From Mycolicibacterium sp. J2 (GTDB lineage Bacteria > Actinomycetota > Actinomycetes > Mycobacteriales > Mycobacteriaceae): 64,000 bases of DNA. A program made the position numbers and the translations under genes. The DNA lies in assembly GCF_026240945.1 (NCBI RefSeq), contig NZ_JAPFPY010000008.1, forward strand, positions 62,001 to 126,000. The letters are read 5' to 3'. The first letter of the stretch is position 1; each line of letters begins with the position of its first letter. A model generated the notes under the pieces. It was not told the DNA's origin. It was given only the letters and a program-made list of their open reading frames with translations, and did no database searches. Below are positions 1 through 13,600 of this stretch, one piece after another.

Positions 1-1322
1 TCATGCTCGCGGCGCTGACCATGGTCTCGATGCTCGGCCTGGATTGGCGCCTGGCGCTGGCCGGTGCGGTCGCCATCCCGTTCTATCTGCTGGCCCTGCG
101 CTGGTACCTGCCGCGCTCCGCCCCGCGGTACGCCGAGGAGCGCCGCGTCATCGCCGAGCGATCGCAGGTGCTGATGGAGAGCATGCTCGGAGCTCCCACC
201 GTGCACGCGTACCACAGCCACGCCGTGCACGGCGATCGGATCGAGGACGCCTCAGCCCGGGTCCGCGACATCTCGATCGGCGTCTTCACCTTCTTCACCC
301 GGTTTGTCAGCCGGATCAACCGTGCCGAATTCATCGGTCTCGCAGTCATTCTGGTCGCCGGATATTGGCTGGTGCAGCACGGCTCGGTGACCGTCGGCCA
401 GACCACTGCGGCGGCCCTGCTGTTCCACCGGCTGTTCGGGCCGATCACCATGCTGCTGTTCACCGTCGACGAGGCGCAGGACGCGGGCGCCAGCCTGGCC
501 CGGTTGGTCGGACTGGTGAGCATCCCGCAGCCGGTCACCGCCGAGACCCCCGTCGCCGAACCCCGCGATGCGGCGCTGGAGCTGACCGGCCTGGAATTCA
601 GCTACGACGGTGTACATCCGGTGCTGCACGGGGTGAACCTGCGGGTCGAGCCGGGGCAGCGGGTCGCATTGGTCGGTTCGACCGCGGCCGGCAAATCCAC
701 CGTCGCCGGCATCGCCGCGGGTGTCCTGGAGCAACAGGGCGGCACGGTCCGGATCGGCGGTGTGCCACTGACCGATCTGACCGCCGAACAGCGGCGCCGG
801 CATGTGGCGATCATCAGTCAGGACGTCCACGTGTTCGCCGGGGCCCTCGCCGATGACCTTCGGCTGGCCAAGCCCGATGCCACCGACGCCGAAGTGCTTG
901 CGGCCCTGGACATCGTCGGGGCAGGCGAGTGGGTTGCCGCGCTGGAGGACGGTGTGCGGACAGTGGTGGGTGAGGGTGGCCATGAGTTGACCTCGGCCCA
1001 AGCCCAACAACTCGCGCTGGCCCGGCTGCTGCTGCTCGACCCCACCGTCGCCGTCCTGGATGAGGCCACGGCGGAGGCCGGCAGCCTGGGCGCCCGTGAC
1101 CTGGAACGCGCCGCGGCCGCTGTCACCGAGGGCCGCACCACGCTCGTCGTCGCCCACCGACTCACGCAGGCGGCCACCGCCGACCGGATCGTGGTCATGG
1201 CGCACGGCGACATCATCGAAGAAGGAACCCACGCCGAACTGATCTCGGCGCAGGGACGTTACGCCCAGCTCTGGCGTGCTTGGGCTGCGCATCACACGGA
1301 TGCGGAGAGGACGGACGCGTGA
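1..1322 (+). CDS. ABC exporter, permease-ATPase (siderophore export type), 5' truncated by window
   Basis: Half-type ABC exporter whose N-terminal membrane helices lie left of the window. Visible residues 1-165 (counted from the ATG at 3) are the rest of the transmembrane domain, with hydrophobic stretches near 17-32 and 110-125. The ATPase domain starts near 190: Walker A GSTAAGKS at 225-232, Q-loop ISQD at 271-274, Walker B ending LDEA at 352-355, and the H-loop VAHRL. The ABC signature is degenerate: LTSAQ (329-333) replaces LSGGQ. I recall this LT-x-AQ form from actinobacterial hydroxamate-siderophore clusters, and it suggests pairing with a second half or only one good ATP site. The stop TGA overlaps the NRPS GTG start, so the two are translationally coupled, as with exiT and the exochelin synthetases of M. 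smegmatis. Export of the NRPS product is inferred from this context. Confidence 0.85.
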   Translation, partial: MLAALTMVSMLGLDWRLALAGAVAIPFYLLALRWYLPRSAPRYAEERRVIAERSQVLMESMLGAPTVHAYHSHAVHGDRIEDASARVRDISIGVFTFFTRFVSRINRAEFIGLAVILVAGYWLVQHGSVTVGQTTAAALLFHRLFGPITMLLFTVDEAQDAGASLARLVGLVSIPQPVTAETPVAEPRDAALELTGLEFSYDGVHPVLHGVNLRVEPGQRVALVGSTAAGKSTVAGIAAGVLEQQGGTVRIGGVPLTDLTAEQRRRHVAIISQDVHVFAGALADDLRLAKPDATDAEVLAALDIVGAGEWVAALEDGVRTVVGEGGHELTSAQAQQLALARLLLLDPTVAVLDEATAEAGSLGARDLERAAAAVTEGRTTLVVAHRLTQAATADRIVVMAHGDIIEEGTHAELISAQGRYAQLWRAWAAHHTDAERTDA

Positions 1323-4300
1323 CGACAACTGGGGCGAGCGCAGCGACGGGGAATGACACGGCGGCGAGCGCAGCGACGGGGAATGACACAGCGGCGAGCG
1401 CAGCGACGGGGAATGACACAGCGGCGAGCGCAGCGACGGGGAATGACACGGCGGCGAGCGACGGTCTGACCCCCGACGACCGCCTGGAACTGTTGCGGCA
1501 GTGGAACCACGAGACGTGGCCGTCGGCCACGGCCACCATTCCCCAGCTGTTCGGACAGCAGGTTCGCCGCACACCGGACGCGCTCGCCGTGGCCGCCGGG
1601 GAGACCCGGCTGACCTACCGCGGACTCGCGGTGCGCGCTTATCAACTCGCCAACCACCTCGGCGACCTGGGTGTCAGCCACGAGCAGGTGGTCGCGATCG
1701 CGGTGCCGCGCTCGACCGAGATGGTCGTCGCGGTGGTCGCCATCCTGGCCGCCGGCGGAGCGTTCGTGCCCCTGGATCCGCAGTGGCCGGCTGAACGGCG
1801 TGCCCAGGTGCTCGCCGACACCCAGGCCACCGCGGTGCTCGTAGCGCCCGGTCACGGCCGGCCCGGCGATCCGAACCCGATCGAACTCGACTTGGACAGC
1901 TGGGCTTTCGAAGACCAGCCGGCGGTCGCCCCTGCCGTCGAGATCGACCCCGGCCAACTGGCATATGTCATCTTCACCTCGGGATCCACCGGTAAGCCCA
2001 AGGGTGCGATGATCCGGCACGAGGCCATCTGCGAGCGCCTGAACTGGCAGGTCCGGGAGATTCTCGGGTTCGGCCCCGGTGACGCGTCCCTGTTCAAAGC
2101 GCCGCTGTCCTTCGACATCTCGATCAACGAGGTATTGCTCCCGCTGGTGTCCGGTGGCTACGTGGTGGTCGCCGATCCGGGCGGAGAACGGGACCCGCAG
2201 TACCTGCTCGACCTCATCGCCACCGAGAAGGTCACCTTCGTCTACCTGGTGTCCTCGATGCTCGACGTGCTGCTGGATCTGGCAGACGGCACGACGCTGC
2301 TGTCCGGGCTCAAGCACGTCTGGTGCGGCGGTGAGGTACTGACCCCGGCCCTGTTCGACCGGTTCCGGGCTCAGCTGTCCACCACGCTCTACCACGGGTA
2401 CGGCCCGGCCGAGGCCACCATCGGTGTCTCCCATGTGATTTACCGTGACAAGGCAGAACGTATCGAGACCTCGATCGGCAGGCCCAACCCGCACACCCAG
2501 CTCTACGTCCTCGACGCCGACCTGCGCCCCGTCCCGGTCGGTGCGGGCGGTGAGCTGTACGCGGCCGGCTTCCTGCTCGGCCGCGGCTACGTGAACGCCC
2601 CCGGTCTCACCGGCGCGAGATTCATCGCAAACCCGTTCGCGCGGGACGGCTCCCGGATGTACCGCACCGGAGACCTCGCCCGCTGGACCTCCGACGGTGT
2701 CCTCGAATTCCTGGGCCGCGCCGACAATCAGGTCAAGATCCGCGGCATGCGCGTGGAACTCGAAGAGATCGAGGTCGTCCTCGCCGCCCACCCGCAGGTG
2801 CGGCACGCGGCCGTGATCCTGCGTAAGACGCCGGCCGGGGGAGCGCAGCTCACCGGTTATGCCCTGTCCACCACCGGCGCCGACCCGGACGCATTGCGTG
2901 CCTGGTGCGCCGAGAAACTACCCGAACACATGGTGCCCAGCGCCGTGCTGGTACTCGATGAGTTCCCGGTGACGGCGAACGGCAAGATCGACCGGCGGGC
3001 ACTGCCCGAGCCGGTGATCGTGGAATCCGGCTCGGGCATGCCCGTGAGCGATCCACGCGTGCAAACGATCTGTGACATCTACGCCGATCTGCTCGGGGTG
3101 ACGTCCGTCGGCGCCGACACCGACTTCTTCGCGATCGGCGGCGACAGCATCGCCGCCATGGGACTGGTCAGCAGGGCCCGACGCGCCGGGCTGCGGGTGC
3201 GTCCGCGCGATGTGTTCACGCTGCGCACCCCCGTCGCCCTCGCCGCGGCCGTCACCCAGATCGAGGGCGCCGCCGCCGCTTCGGTGCCGGGCATCGGCAA
3301 CATCGAACCCACCCCGATCCTGGCCTGGCTGCACGAAATGGGTAACAGCACAGACGGTTTCTTCCAATCGATGGCAGTGCACACACCGGCAGGCCTGACC
3401 CGTGCCCAACTGACCGACATGCTGGACGCCCTGCTGCAGTGTCACGACCTGCTCCGGGCTCGACTCGGCGCCGACGGCGGACTGATGGTGCCGGCGACCG
3501 CCGCGGTGACTGCCGCGGAGATCCTCACCCACCTCGACGCATCCACCGACCCGAGGGCAGCGCACGACCGGGCCGTCGCCGACCTGGACCCCGGGGCGGG
3601 TCGCATGCTCAACGCTGTGTGGCTGGACGGCGGTGCCGGACGGCCGGGCCGGCTGATTCTGGTGGTGCACCACGTCGTGATCGACGGTGTGTCCCTGCGG
3701 GTAATCGCCGACGATCTGCGGTCGGCGTGGGCCGATATCACCGCCGGCCGGCCCATCGCGATGACCAAGCCGGACACCACCTTCCGCCAGTGGGCAACCG
3801 AGCTCCGCGCCGCGTGTATCCGCGGGGACTTCGACGCCGACGAGGACCATTGGCTGCGTACAGTGGCGGCCGCCGACCCGCTGCTCGGCACCAGGGCGCT
3901 GGACCCCACCGTCGACACCGTGGCCACCGAAGCCAGACTCACCGTGCGACTGGACGCGGAAAGCACCGCGCGGCTGCTCGGCCCGGTGCCCGCCGCGATC
4001 CGAGGCGGCGTGAACGACGTGCTCGTGGCAGCCTTCGCGCTGGCGGTGACACACTGGCGCGGGGATGGCCAAGGTCTGCTACTGGAACTGGAAGGCCACG
4101 GCCGCGAAGCCGACCATCTCGGCGCGGCCGGTGACCAGCTGGACCTGTCACGAACCGTCGGTTGGTTCACCACACTGTTCCCCGTCCACCTGAGCCCCGC
4201 ACCGGCCGATTGGGCCGACCTGATGGCCGGCGGTCGCGCACTCGGTGCCGCGGTCAAAGCCGTCAAGGAACAACTACGCGCCGTCCCGCGCAATGGCCTG

Positions 4301-4690
4301 AGTTACGGTGCGCTGCGCTATCTTTCAGGCCAGCAGCGGCCGGATCTGGCGGTCGTCCCGCAGATCCTGTTCAACTACCTCGGCCGCTTCGCAGCCACCA
4401 GCCAGACACCGTGGACGATGGTCGACGCGACGGTCGGTGAGGACCGCGACCCGCGTATGCCGCTGCCGCGCGCCCTCGAGATCAACGCCATCGCCGCCGA
4501 AACCGCCGAGGGCACCCGGCTGGAGGCCGCCTTCTCCTGGCCCGCCGGTGTCCTGGACACCGACCGGGTCGCCGAGCTGGCGCAGGCCTGGACCGAGGCG
4601 CTGACAACGATCGCGTACAGCGCCGACATCGTCGGCCCGACGCCATCGGACTTCCCGCTCGTGACGCTCACCCAGGCCGATATCGATGCC
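1319..4690 (+). other. NRPS module 1 (A-T-E), predicted D-N5-formyl-N5-hydroxyornithine
   Basis: Loading module without a condensation domain. A translated repeat tract (residues 5-47) precedes a normal C-A-type linker and the A domain (about 1537-3015). Core motifs [14 protein letters not shown] and YRTGDL are intact. Pocket residues D, I, N, Y, W, G, G, I, G plus Lys give the code I remember for formyl-hydroxyornithine in coelichelin module 1. The carrier serine is at nt 3146 (GGDS). The epimerase spans about 3300-4650 with [19 protein letters not shown] and FNYLGRF. Module boundaries are approximate. Confidence 0.75.
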
Positions 4691-7600
4691 CTGCCCACGC
4701 CGGTCGTCGACGTACTGCCGCTGTCCCCGTTGCAGGCGGGCATCTACTTCCACTCCACCTACGCCGACAGCGATCCATATGTGGTGCAACAAATCGTCTC
4801 CTACGACGGACCGCTGGACGCCGATCGGCTGCGCCGTGCCGCCGACACCCTGATCATTCGTCACCCTCACCTTGGCGCGTCCTTCCGCGCGTTGGCCGAC
4901 GGCAGCCTGATCGCCCTGCTCGGCAGCCCGCCCGCCGTGCGGTGGGAGCACTACGACCTCAGTGCGCAGAGTTCCGAGGACGCTGCCGCACGCATGGCGC
5001 AGCTTGCCGAACAGCAGCGCACCGCGCCCTTCGATCTGGCCGACCCGCCGCTGATGCGCTACACCCTGGTGCGGCTCTCGGCGCACCGGCACGTCCTCAT
5101 CCAAACCGTGCACCACATCATCGCCGACGGCTGGTCAGTGCCGATCGTGTTGCGCGAGTTGGCTGCCCTGCACGACGACCCCGACACCGGCCGGCTTCCG
5201 GTGCCCGCCCGCTACCGCGACCACCTGGCCTGGCTGGCCGACACATCGCAGACGGAATCGCTGGCCGCGTGGCGCGCCGAACTCGATGGGGTAGTGGAAC
5301 CGACCAGGCTGGCGGATGCATTGCCGCCGCACCCCGCGACGGATTGCGGATTCGGCAAAGTGACGGCAGATATCGATGCCGAGATCGCCGGTTGGGCCGC
5401 CGGCCACGGCGTCACCGTCAGCGCGGTTCTCGGCGCGGCGTGGGGTATCACCGTAGGCCGCTTGACCGGCCGCACCGATGTTGTCCACGGCTGCACCGTC
5501 TCCGGCCGTGGCAGCGATATCGCGGGTATCGACGATATGGTCGGTCTGCTGATCAACACGGTGCCCGCCCGTACCCACTGGAGCCCGGCGGACACCCTCG
5601 CGGCCGTGATCATGCGACACGCGCACGCGCAGGCTGCCGTGATCGAACACCACCACGTGGCCCTGACCGACATCCAACGTGCGCTGGGGATTCCGGACCT
5701 GTTCGACACCCTGGTGGTCATCGAAAACTATCCGGCTGCCGACAACCACGACGCCACCATCCGGGTCACCGGCATGGAGGTCATCGAGGCCCCGCACTAT
5801 CCGCTGACCCTGATGCTCACGCCGGGGGAGCCGTTGCGGGTCACACTGACCCACGACCGCGCCGTAATCGATACAGCCACCGCCGAACACGTACTGGCCG
5901 TCTACGGCCGCACCCTGGCGGCCATTGTCAGCGCCGGTGACACCGCCCGCTGCGGCGATATCGAGGTACTCGACGCCGACGGCCGCGACCACGTGTTGCG
6001 ATCCGGCACCGGCGCGCCCGGCCGGACCGGCACGGTCCTCGAGCTGTTCGACAATCAGGTTCGCCGCAGCCCCGCCGCGGTGGCCCTGCAGGACGCCACC
6101 CAACGGCTGACCTACCGGGACCTCGACGATCGTACGGCGGTCCTGGCCGGCGCCCTGGTGGCCGCCGGTGTGTGCCGTGGCGACATCGTCGCGGTGGCAA
6201 CCAGTCGGACCTGCGCCATGGCCACCGCGCTACTGGCCGTATTGCGCAGTGGCGCAGCCTATTTACCGATCGACCCGAGCTACCCCGACGCCCGCATCAC
6301 CTACATGCTCGACGATGCGCGACCCGCGGTGGTGCTCACCGATGGCACGGCGCTGCCCGGCCACGACATCCCCGTGGTGCACACCGACACGCAGGGCCAG
6401 CCGTGGCGCCATGCGGTCATCGACCCGGCGGACGCTGCATCCATCGTCTACACCTCGGGCAGCACCGGCCGGCCCAAGGGCGTCATCGGCACCCACGGTG
6501 CGCTCACCAACCGGCTGTCCTGGTCACGGGCGGCGTGGTCGCGCGACCGAGACGATATCCGCATCGCCAAGAGCTCCATGAGCTTCATCGACGGCACCAC
6601 CGAACTGCTCGGTGCACTGGTGGCCGGTGCCACCACCGTGATCGCCGACGACGCCACCGCCAAGGACGGCGTGGCGCTGGCCGCCCTGGTCGACGACGTA
6701 GCGGCGACCCAGTTGCTGGTCGTGCCCGGCCTTGGCGCGGCGATGGCCGAGGTCGCCGGCGGCAAACTCGGTTCGCTGCGCCGCTGGATCTGCAGTGGTG
6801 AAGCCCTCGACGTCAGCACCGTGGCTGCCCTGCATCAGGTCTCACCGGATGCAGAGATCGTCAACTCCTACGGGTCCTCGGAAGTGGCAGGCGACGTTCT
6901 CGCGGGCCCGGTGGACGCGGAGGTCACGCTGGGCCGCCCGGTCCCGGGCACCCGGGTCTACCTGCTGGGGCCCGACCTGTCCCCGGTGCCCCCCGGTGCG
7001 GTCGGCGAGATCTACGTGGGCGGAGCGCAACTGGCCCGGGGCTATCTCGGCCGGCACGCCGACACCGCCGCCAGATTCGTGGCCGACCCGTTCGGTGCCA
7101 GGGGTGAACGGATGTACCGTACCGGCGACCTGGCCCGCTGGACCCCCGACGGGGCCGTCGCATATCTGGGCCGTGTCGACAACCAGGTGAAAATCAACGG
7201 GTTCCGCGTCGAACTCGGCGAGGTCGAAGCGGCGTTGACGGCCCTGCCCGGTATCGCCGACGCCGTCGTCACCGTCCGGCACCAACGTCTGGACAGCTAC
7301 GTCGTGACCCGTGCCGGCCACTCAATCGAGCCGGCGGCCGTCCGCACCGCAGTCGCGGACGCGCTACCCGCCCACGCGGTACCTGCCACCGTCACCGTTC
7401 TGGACAAGATTCCGTTGCTGCCCAACGGGAAACGGGACCGCGGTGCGCTGCCCGAACCTGTAATCGCCATGTCGAGCACCGCGCCCCGCACCGACCGGGA
7501 AGCGCAGATCTGCGCCGTCTTCGCTGAGGTGCTCGGCCTCGACCCGGCCGGTGGCACGATCGGGATCGACGACGACTTCTTCGCGCTCGGGGGTGACAGC

Positions 7601-10600
7601 CTGCTCGCGCTGCGCGTGGTCAATCGGTTGGCCGGTGCCGGGATCACCTTGGCCACCAGTGCGCTGTTCCGGTTGCGCACCGCACGCGCACTGGGCTCCG
7701 CTGTCGGCAACGACACACCCGCCGTCGCTCCTAGGCTGGTGAAAACACCAGCCTGGCATGGACTCTCCGAGGACGATCTGACCAGGCTGACCGCGTCCGC
7801 TCCGGTCGAGGTGGCCGACGTCTGGCCGCTCTCGCCGCTGCAAGCGGGGGTGTACTACCAATGCACCTACACCGATGACGTCAACACCTACCTGGCGCAG
7901 AACATCTTCGACTTCGACCACCGGCTCGACATCGACGCACTGCGGGTGGCGTTCGGGGCCATGCTGTCCCGACACGACAACTTGCGTGCCGGATTCGCCA
8001 GTGCCGACCTACCCCGGCCCGTGCAGTACATCGGACGGTTCGTACCCGCCGCGGTGGCCGAGGTCGACCTGTCGCCGCTGGGCGTCGATGCCGCCGAGGA
8101 GGAACTCGCCGAGGTGATGCGGGCAGACAGCGCCGCACCGTTCGACCTGACGATGCCCCCGCTGGTGCGCCTGACCGTCATCCGGCTGCCCGGTCGCGGC
8201 GACAGACTGTTGCTCACCTGCCACTTCCTGCTCTGGGACGGCTGGTCCCGCGAGTTGGTGTTGCGAGAGTTGTTCGCGCTGTACAACTCCGGTGGCTTGC
8301 GGGGTGCCCTGCCCGCAGGCACTGCCAGTTACGCCGACTATCTGCGGTGGATCGGCGCGCAGGACCAGGACGCATCCAGCGCGGCGTGGGCCGATGCGCT
8401 GAGCGGACTCGAGGCGCCCACCCTCATCGCGCCGGTTGGTGCCGAACCGGTGCTGCCGGAACGCGTCTACGGTGAACTGTCCGCCGACGTCACGGCACTG
8501 CTGAACCAGCATGCGCGGCGCGAACACACCACCGCCAACACCGTGCTCACCGCCGCACTCGGCATCGTGCTGGGTTACGAGACCGGTACTACCGATGTCG
8601 TCTTCGGCACCACCGTCGCCGGCCGGCCGCCGGAGCTGCCCGGTATCGAGCATGTGATCGGTCAGTTCCTCAACACCGTCCCGGTCCGGGTGGAGATGAG
8701 GCCGACGCGCACCGTTGCCGAACTGTTGCGCAGCGTCGAGGACTTCCGACTCGGCCTGATGGCTCACGAATACGTCGGGCTCGGGGATATCACTCGGGCC
8801 GCAGGCCACCAGCAGCTGTTCGACAGTCTTTATGTACTGCAGAACTTCCTGGATGACGACACGTTCACCGACTTCGAACGCGAACAGGGTATCGTTGGTG
8901 TCGATTTCACGGACACCACGCACTATCCGCTGACGTGGGTGCTCACCCCTGGCGAGCGGCTGCGGATCAAACTGGAGTACCGGCCCGATGTCATCGGTGC
9001 CGATGTCGCGGCGTCGATGGTGGCCCGGCTGTGCCGCGTCGTCGAGATGCTGCTGACCCGGCCGGACGCTCGGATCGGTGCGCTGGATCTGACATTGGAC
9101 TCCGAGCGCGTCGCCCTGTCGGCGCAGTGGCGGATGGCCGAACACGAGATCGGCGGTGACACCATCGCCGACCTCCTGGCCGAGCGGGCCGCCTGCTGCC
9201 CGAATGACACCGCGCTCGTCTTCGGCGAAGAGCGGCTCACCTACGCCGAACTCGATGAGCGGATCAACCGGCTGGCCCGGCTTCTGATCTCCCGCGGCGC
9301 CCGGCCGGAAGAGGTGGTGGCGTTGGCGCTGCCGCGGTCGATGGACATGGTGGTGGCCCTGTTCGCGGTGCTGCGCACCGGGGCGGCCTACCTGCCGCTG
9401 GAACGCGACTACCCGGTGGCTCGGCTCACCGGGATGCTCGACGATGCCCGGCCGGTGGTGCTGGTCTGCCCGCAGGCCAGCACCGAACTGGCGGCCCACC
9501 AGATCGGACTGGGTGCCACCGTGCTCAGCCCGGACAGCCCGACAGTCGTCGAGGAACTCGCCCACGCATCGGGTAGGGCTTTATCGGACAACGAAATCGG
9601 TGCCTTCGCGGGTGCCGATCGGCTCGAGCACCCGGCGTACGTGATCTTCACCTCGGGTTCCACCGGCCGCCCGAAGGGCGTCGTGACGCCGTACCGCGGC
9701 CTGACCAACATGCAACTCAACCACCGCGCCGAGATCTTCGACCCGTCGATCGCCAAGGCCGGCGGCCGGCGGCTGCGGGTGGCGCACACCGTGTCGTTCT
9801 CCTTCGACATGTCGTGGGAGGAACTGCTGTGGCTCGTCGAGGGGCACGAGGTGCACATCTGCGATGAGGAGCTGCGCCGTGACGCGACCGCGTTGGTGGC
9901 CTACTGCCACGAGCATCGGGTCGACGTCATCAACGTCACCCCGAGCTACGCGCACCACCTTTTCGCAGAGGGTCTCCTCGACGCGGGCAGTCATGGCCCG
10001 AACCTGGTGCTGCTGGGTGGGGAGGCGGTGTCCGAGGACGTGTGGAACCGGTTGCGCGACCGGCCGGACAGCACCGGCTACAACCTGTACGGCCCCACCG
10101 AGTACACCATCAACACCCTCGGTGGCGGTACCGACGACAGCCCCACCCCGACCGTCGGCCGGCCCATCTGGAACACCCGCGCCTACATCCTGGACGCCTG
10201 GTTGCGCCCGGTGCGTGACGGGGTGATCGGTGAGTTGTACATCGCAGGAAAGGGTTTGGCGCGCGGATACCTGAACCGTGCCGGACTGACCGCGGAGCGC
10301 TTCGTCGCGGACCCCAACAATCCGAGCGGGCGGATGTACCGCACCGGTGATCTGGTGGCGCGGCGCGCCGACGGCAGCGGCATCCTGGATTTCTTCGGCC
10401 GCAGCGACGATCAGGTGAAGATTCGCGGGTACCGGGTGGAACTCGGTGAGGTGACCGCCGCGCTACAGGCGTTGCCGGGTATCCGGCAGGCAGCCGTTGT
10501 CGTGCGGTCAGGGATCGCGACGTCCGGTTCTTCAATCAAACAACTCGTCGGGTACGTCGTGCCCGAATCACCCAGCGATCCCGTCGAACTCGCTGCGGAG

Positions 10601-13600
10601 CTGCGTACGGCCCTGGCCGAGAAGCTGCCCGAGTACATGGTGCCGGCCCTGTACGGCGTCCTGGACGCCATCCCGCTCACCGTCAACGGAAAGCTCGACA
10701 CGAAGGCGCTGCCCGAACCCGTCGCGCCGGCTGCCGGACCGTCGCGTGCCCCGCGTGACCGTCGGGAAGAGCTGCTGGCCGGCATCTTCGCCGACGTGCT
10801 CGGACTGCCAGAAGTCGGTATCGACGACGATTTCTTCACCATCGGCGGGGACAGCATCTCCTCGATCGCGGTGTCGGGCAAGGCCCGCAAGGCCGGCCTT
10901 GCGCTGACCCCGCGCGACATCTTCCGGCGTCGCACGGTGTCGGCGCTGGCCGCATCGATCACCGGCACCACCCCGGCACCGGCTGCCGCCGACAGCGGCA
11001 TTGGCCTGATCACCGCCACACCGATGCTCGCCGAGACAGCGCAGTCGGACACCCCGCTGTCCAACTTCTACCAGTCGATGGTGCTGGCCACCCCGGCCGG
11101 AATCACCTGTGCACAACTGGAACTGGTGCTCGGTGCCGTCCTCGGTGCACACGACATGCTGCGGGCCCGGCTGGACCGGACCGCGACCGGTTGGACACTC
11201 ACCGTTCCCGAGGCGGTGGCACCGGTCGCGGTGACCCGGCGAACCGGTGCCGTCACCGATGCCGCCGTCGCCGCGGCGGCGGCCGAACTCGACCCCGGCA
11301 GCGGCGGCATGGTGCGCGCAATCTGGTACGAGGACGCCGGTGATTCCCCCGTCGCTCCGCTCGCCCAAGGCCACCTGCTGCTCGTCATCCACCACCTGGT
11401 GATCGACGGCGTGTCCTGGCGCATCCTCACCGAAGATTTGTCCCGCGCCTGGACCGACGTGATCGCCGGCCGCACCCCGGTGGTCGAGCCGGCCCCGACG
11501 TCGTTTCGCACCTGGTCCGAAACCATCGCCGCGGCAACGTTCACCGCCGAGACCGAGTATTGGAACCGCGTCCTGGCCACCCCCGACCCCGACCTGGGCC
11601 GGCGGCCGCTGGACGCGCGCGTGGACATCGCGGAAACCGTCGTGAGCCACAGCGTCGCGCTGCCGGCCGCGATCAGTTCGGTGTTGTTGTCCGCCGTGCC
11701 CGCCGCCATCTACGGCGGTGTGAACGACGTGCTGCTGACCGGTCTGAGCCTGGCACTGGCACAGTGGCGTGCCGACCGCGGCCACACCGACGCGCGCGCG
11801 ACGCTGCTCAGCCTCGAGGGCCACGGCCGCGAGGCGGATCTCTTCCCCGTCGCTTCGCTCGCCCTGGATCTCTCCCGCACCGTCGGCTGGTTCACCTCCA
11901 TCTACCCGGTGGCCATCGACCCGGGCCGGGTCGCGTGGGGAGACGTGATCGCGGCCGGCCCGGCCTTGGCGACGGCGGCCAAGGCCGTCAAGGAGCAACT
12001 GCGTACCGTGCCCAGCCGCGGCCTCGGCTACGGCGTGCTGCGCTATCTGGACCCGTCGGCTCCCGTATCTGGTGCAGCACCGCAGATCCTGTTCAACTAC
12101 CTCGGCCGGTTCGCCGGCGGGGCCGGGCGGGACTGGGAGGCGGTCGCCGGTATAGGGGCGCTGCGGGAAGGCGTCGACAAGTCCAATCCCGCCATGCCAC
12201 TGGAGATCAACGCCCTTGCCGAGGACGGCCCAGACGGCACCGTCCTCACCATGACGCTGACCTGGCCGGCCGGACTGATCGAGGCGGCCGATGTGCACGA
12301 ACTGGCCACGATGTGGACCGACGCCCTGACTGCGCTGACCCGGTGCACGGCGCTCGCCGGGCACACACCCTCGGATTTCGGCCTCATCACACTGCACCAA
12401 GACGACCTCGACGACTGGCAGCACCTCGGCGAGATCGAGGACGTGCTGCCCCTGCTGCCGTTGCAGGAAGGCATGTATTTCCACAGTGCGTTCCTCGAAG
12501 CGGGCGACGGGGTTGTCGACACCTACCGGGTCCAACAGATCGCCGAGATCAGCGGACCGCTCGATGCGGCGCTGCTGCGTGCCAGCGTGACCGCGACCGT
12601 GCGCCGCCACCAGGCGCTGCGGGCCGGGTTCCGGGAACTGCGCGACGGCCGGGTGGCGCAGGTCATCTGGTCGGACACCGCCGTGGAATTCACCTCCACC
12701 ACAGGTGACGTGAAAAGTATTGCCGAACAACAGCTGTCGCGGCCGTTCACGTTGTCCGACGCTCCACTGGTGCGCTACACCCTGGTGTCGCTCAGCGACA
12801 CCGAGCACCGATTGATCCAGACGATGCACCACATCATCGCCGACGGCTGGTCCTACCCGGTGATCTTCGGCGACATCATCGCCCACTACAACGCGGGCCT
12901 TGGTGCGGCCGCCGGTCCGGCACCGGTCGTGGCGACCCTGCGCGACCACATCGACGCGACAATCGGCGGCGACCGTGACGCCGCTCGCGCGGCATGGTCG
13001 CAGGCGCTGGCCGGGGTTGCGCCCACCATCCTGTTCACCGCCGACAGGAAGACGATCGGCGCGCACCGCAGCGTGGTGCGCAGACTGTCACCGGAGCTGA
13101 CCGCGGCATTCACCCGCACCACCCGCGAATGTGGCCTCACCCCGAGCACGGTGCTGCACGGGGCGTGGGGCCTGTTGCTCGGCCGGTTGCTGGACCGGAC
13201 CCGGGTGGTCTTCGGCTCCACCGTCTCCGGGCGCGGAGGCGAGCTGGCCGGCACGGATTCCCTGGTCGGACTGCTGATCAATACCTTGCCGGTACCAATG
13301 GACTGGCAGCACGACACCCCACTGGGGACCGTCATGGCGGCGCTGCAGGAGCGTCAGAGCGCGCTGCTCGACGCACAGCAGCTGGGTCTGGCCGAATTGG
13401 CGAAGCTGGCCGGCGTCCGCGAATTCTTCGACACCATGGTTGTGGTCGAGAACTTCCCGGCCACCGCCACCGAGACCCCGGACGATCCTCGGGCGCTGAC
13501 TTTCCACCGCTTCACCGGAACCGACGCCCCGCACTACCCATTGTCCTTCGTCGCGTACCTCGACGAACAGCTCGGCATCGAGATCAAATACGACGCCGAC

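Larger units (their letters stand above)
7791..12420 (+). other. NRPS module 3 (C-A-T-E), predicted D-N5-hydroxyornithine
   Basis: The condensation motif is HFLLWDG (His at nt 8222, then Phe at 8225) where HHxxxDG is expected, so the usual catalytic second histidine is missing. The A domain (about 9160-10730) reads DMENLGLINK, the code I remember for N5-hydroxyornithine. The carrier serine is at 10853 (GGDS). The epimerase (about 11010-12390) has HHLVIDG and FNYLGRF, and holds two short inverted copies of the dispersed repeat near 11343 and 11842, translated as PVAPLA and PVASLA. Confidence 0.73.

Noticed and set aside
1331..1460. CRISPR array
   Set aside because: The repeats are contiguous with a 30-bp period and near-identical 10-12 bp linkers. 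There are no unique spacers of 30-40 bp, no leader and no cas genes, and the tract is translated in frame.
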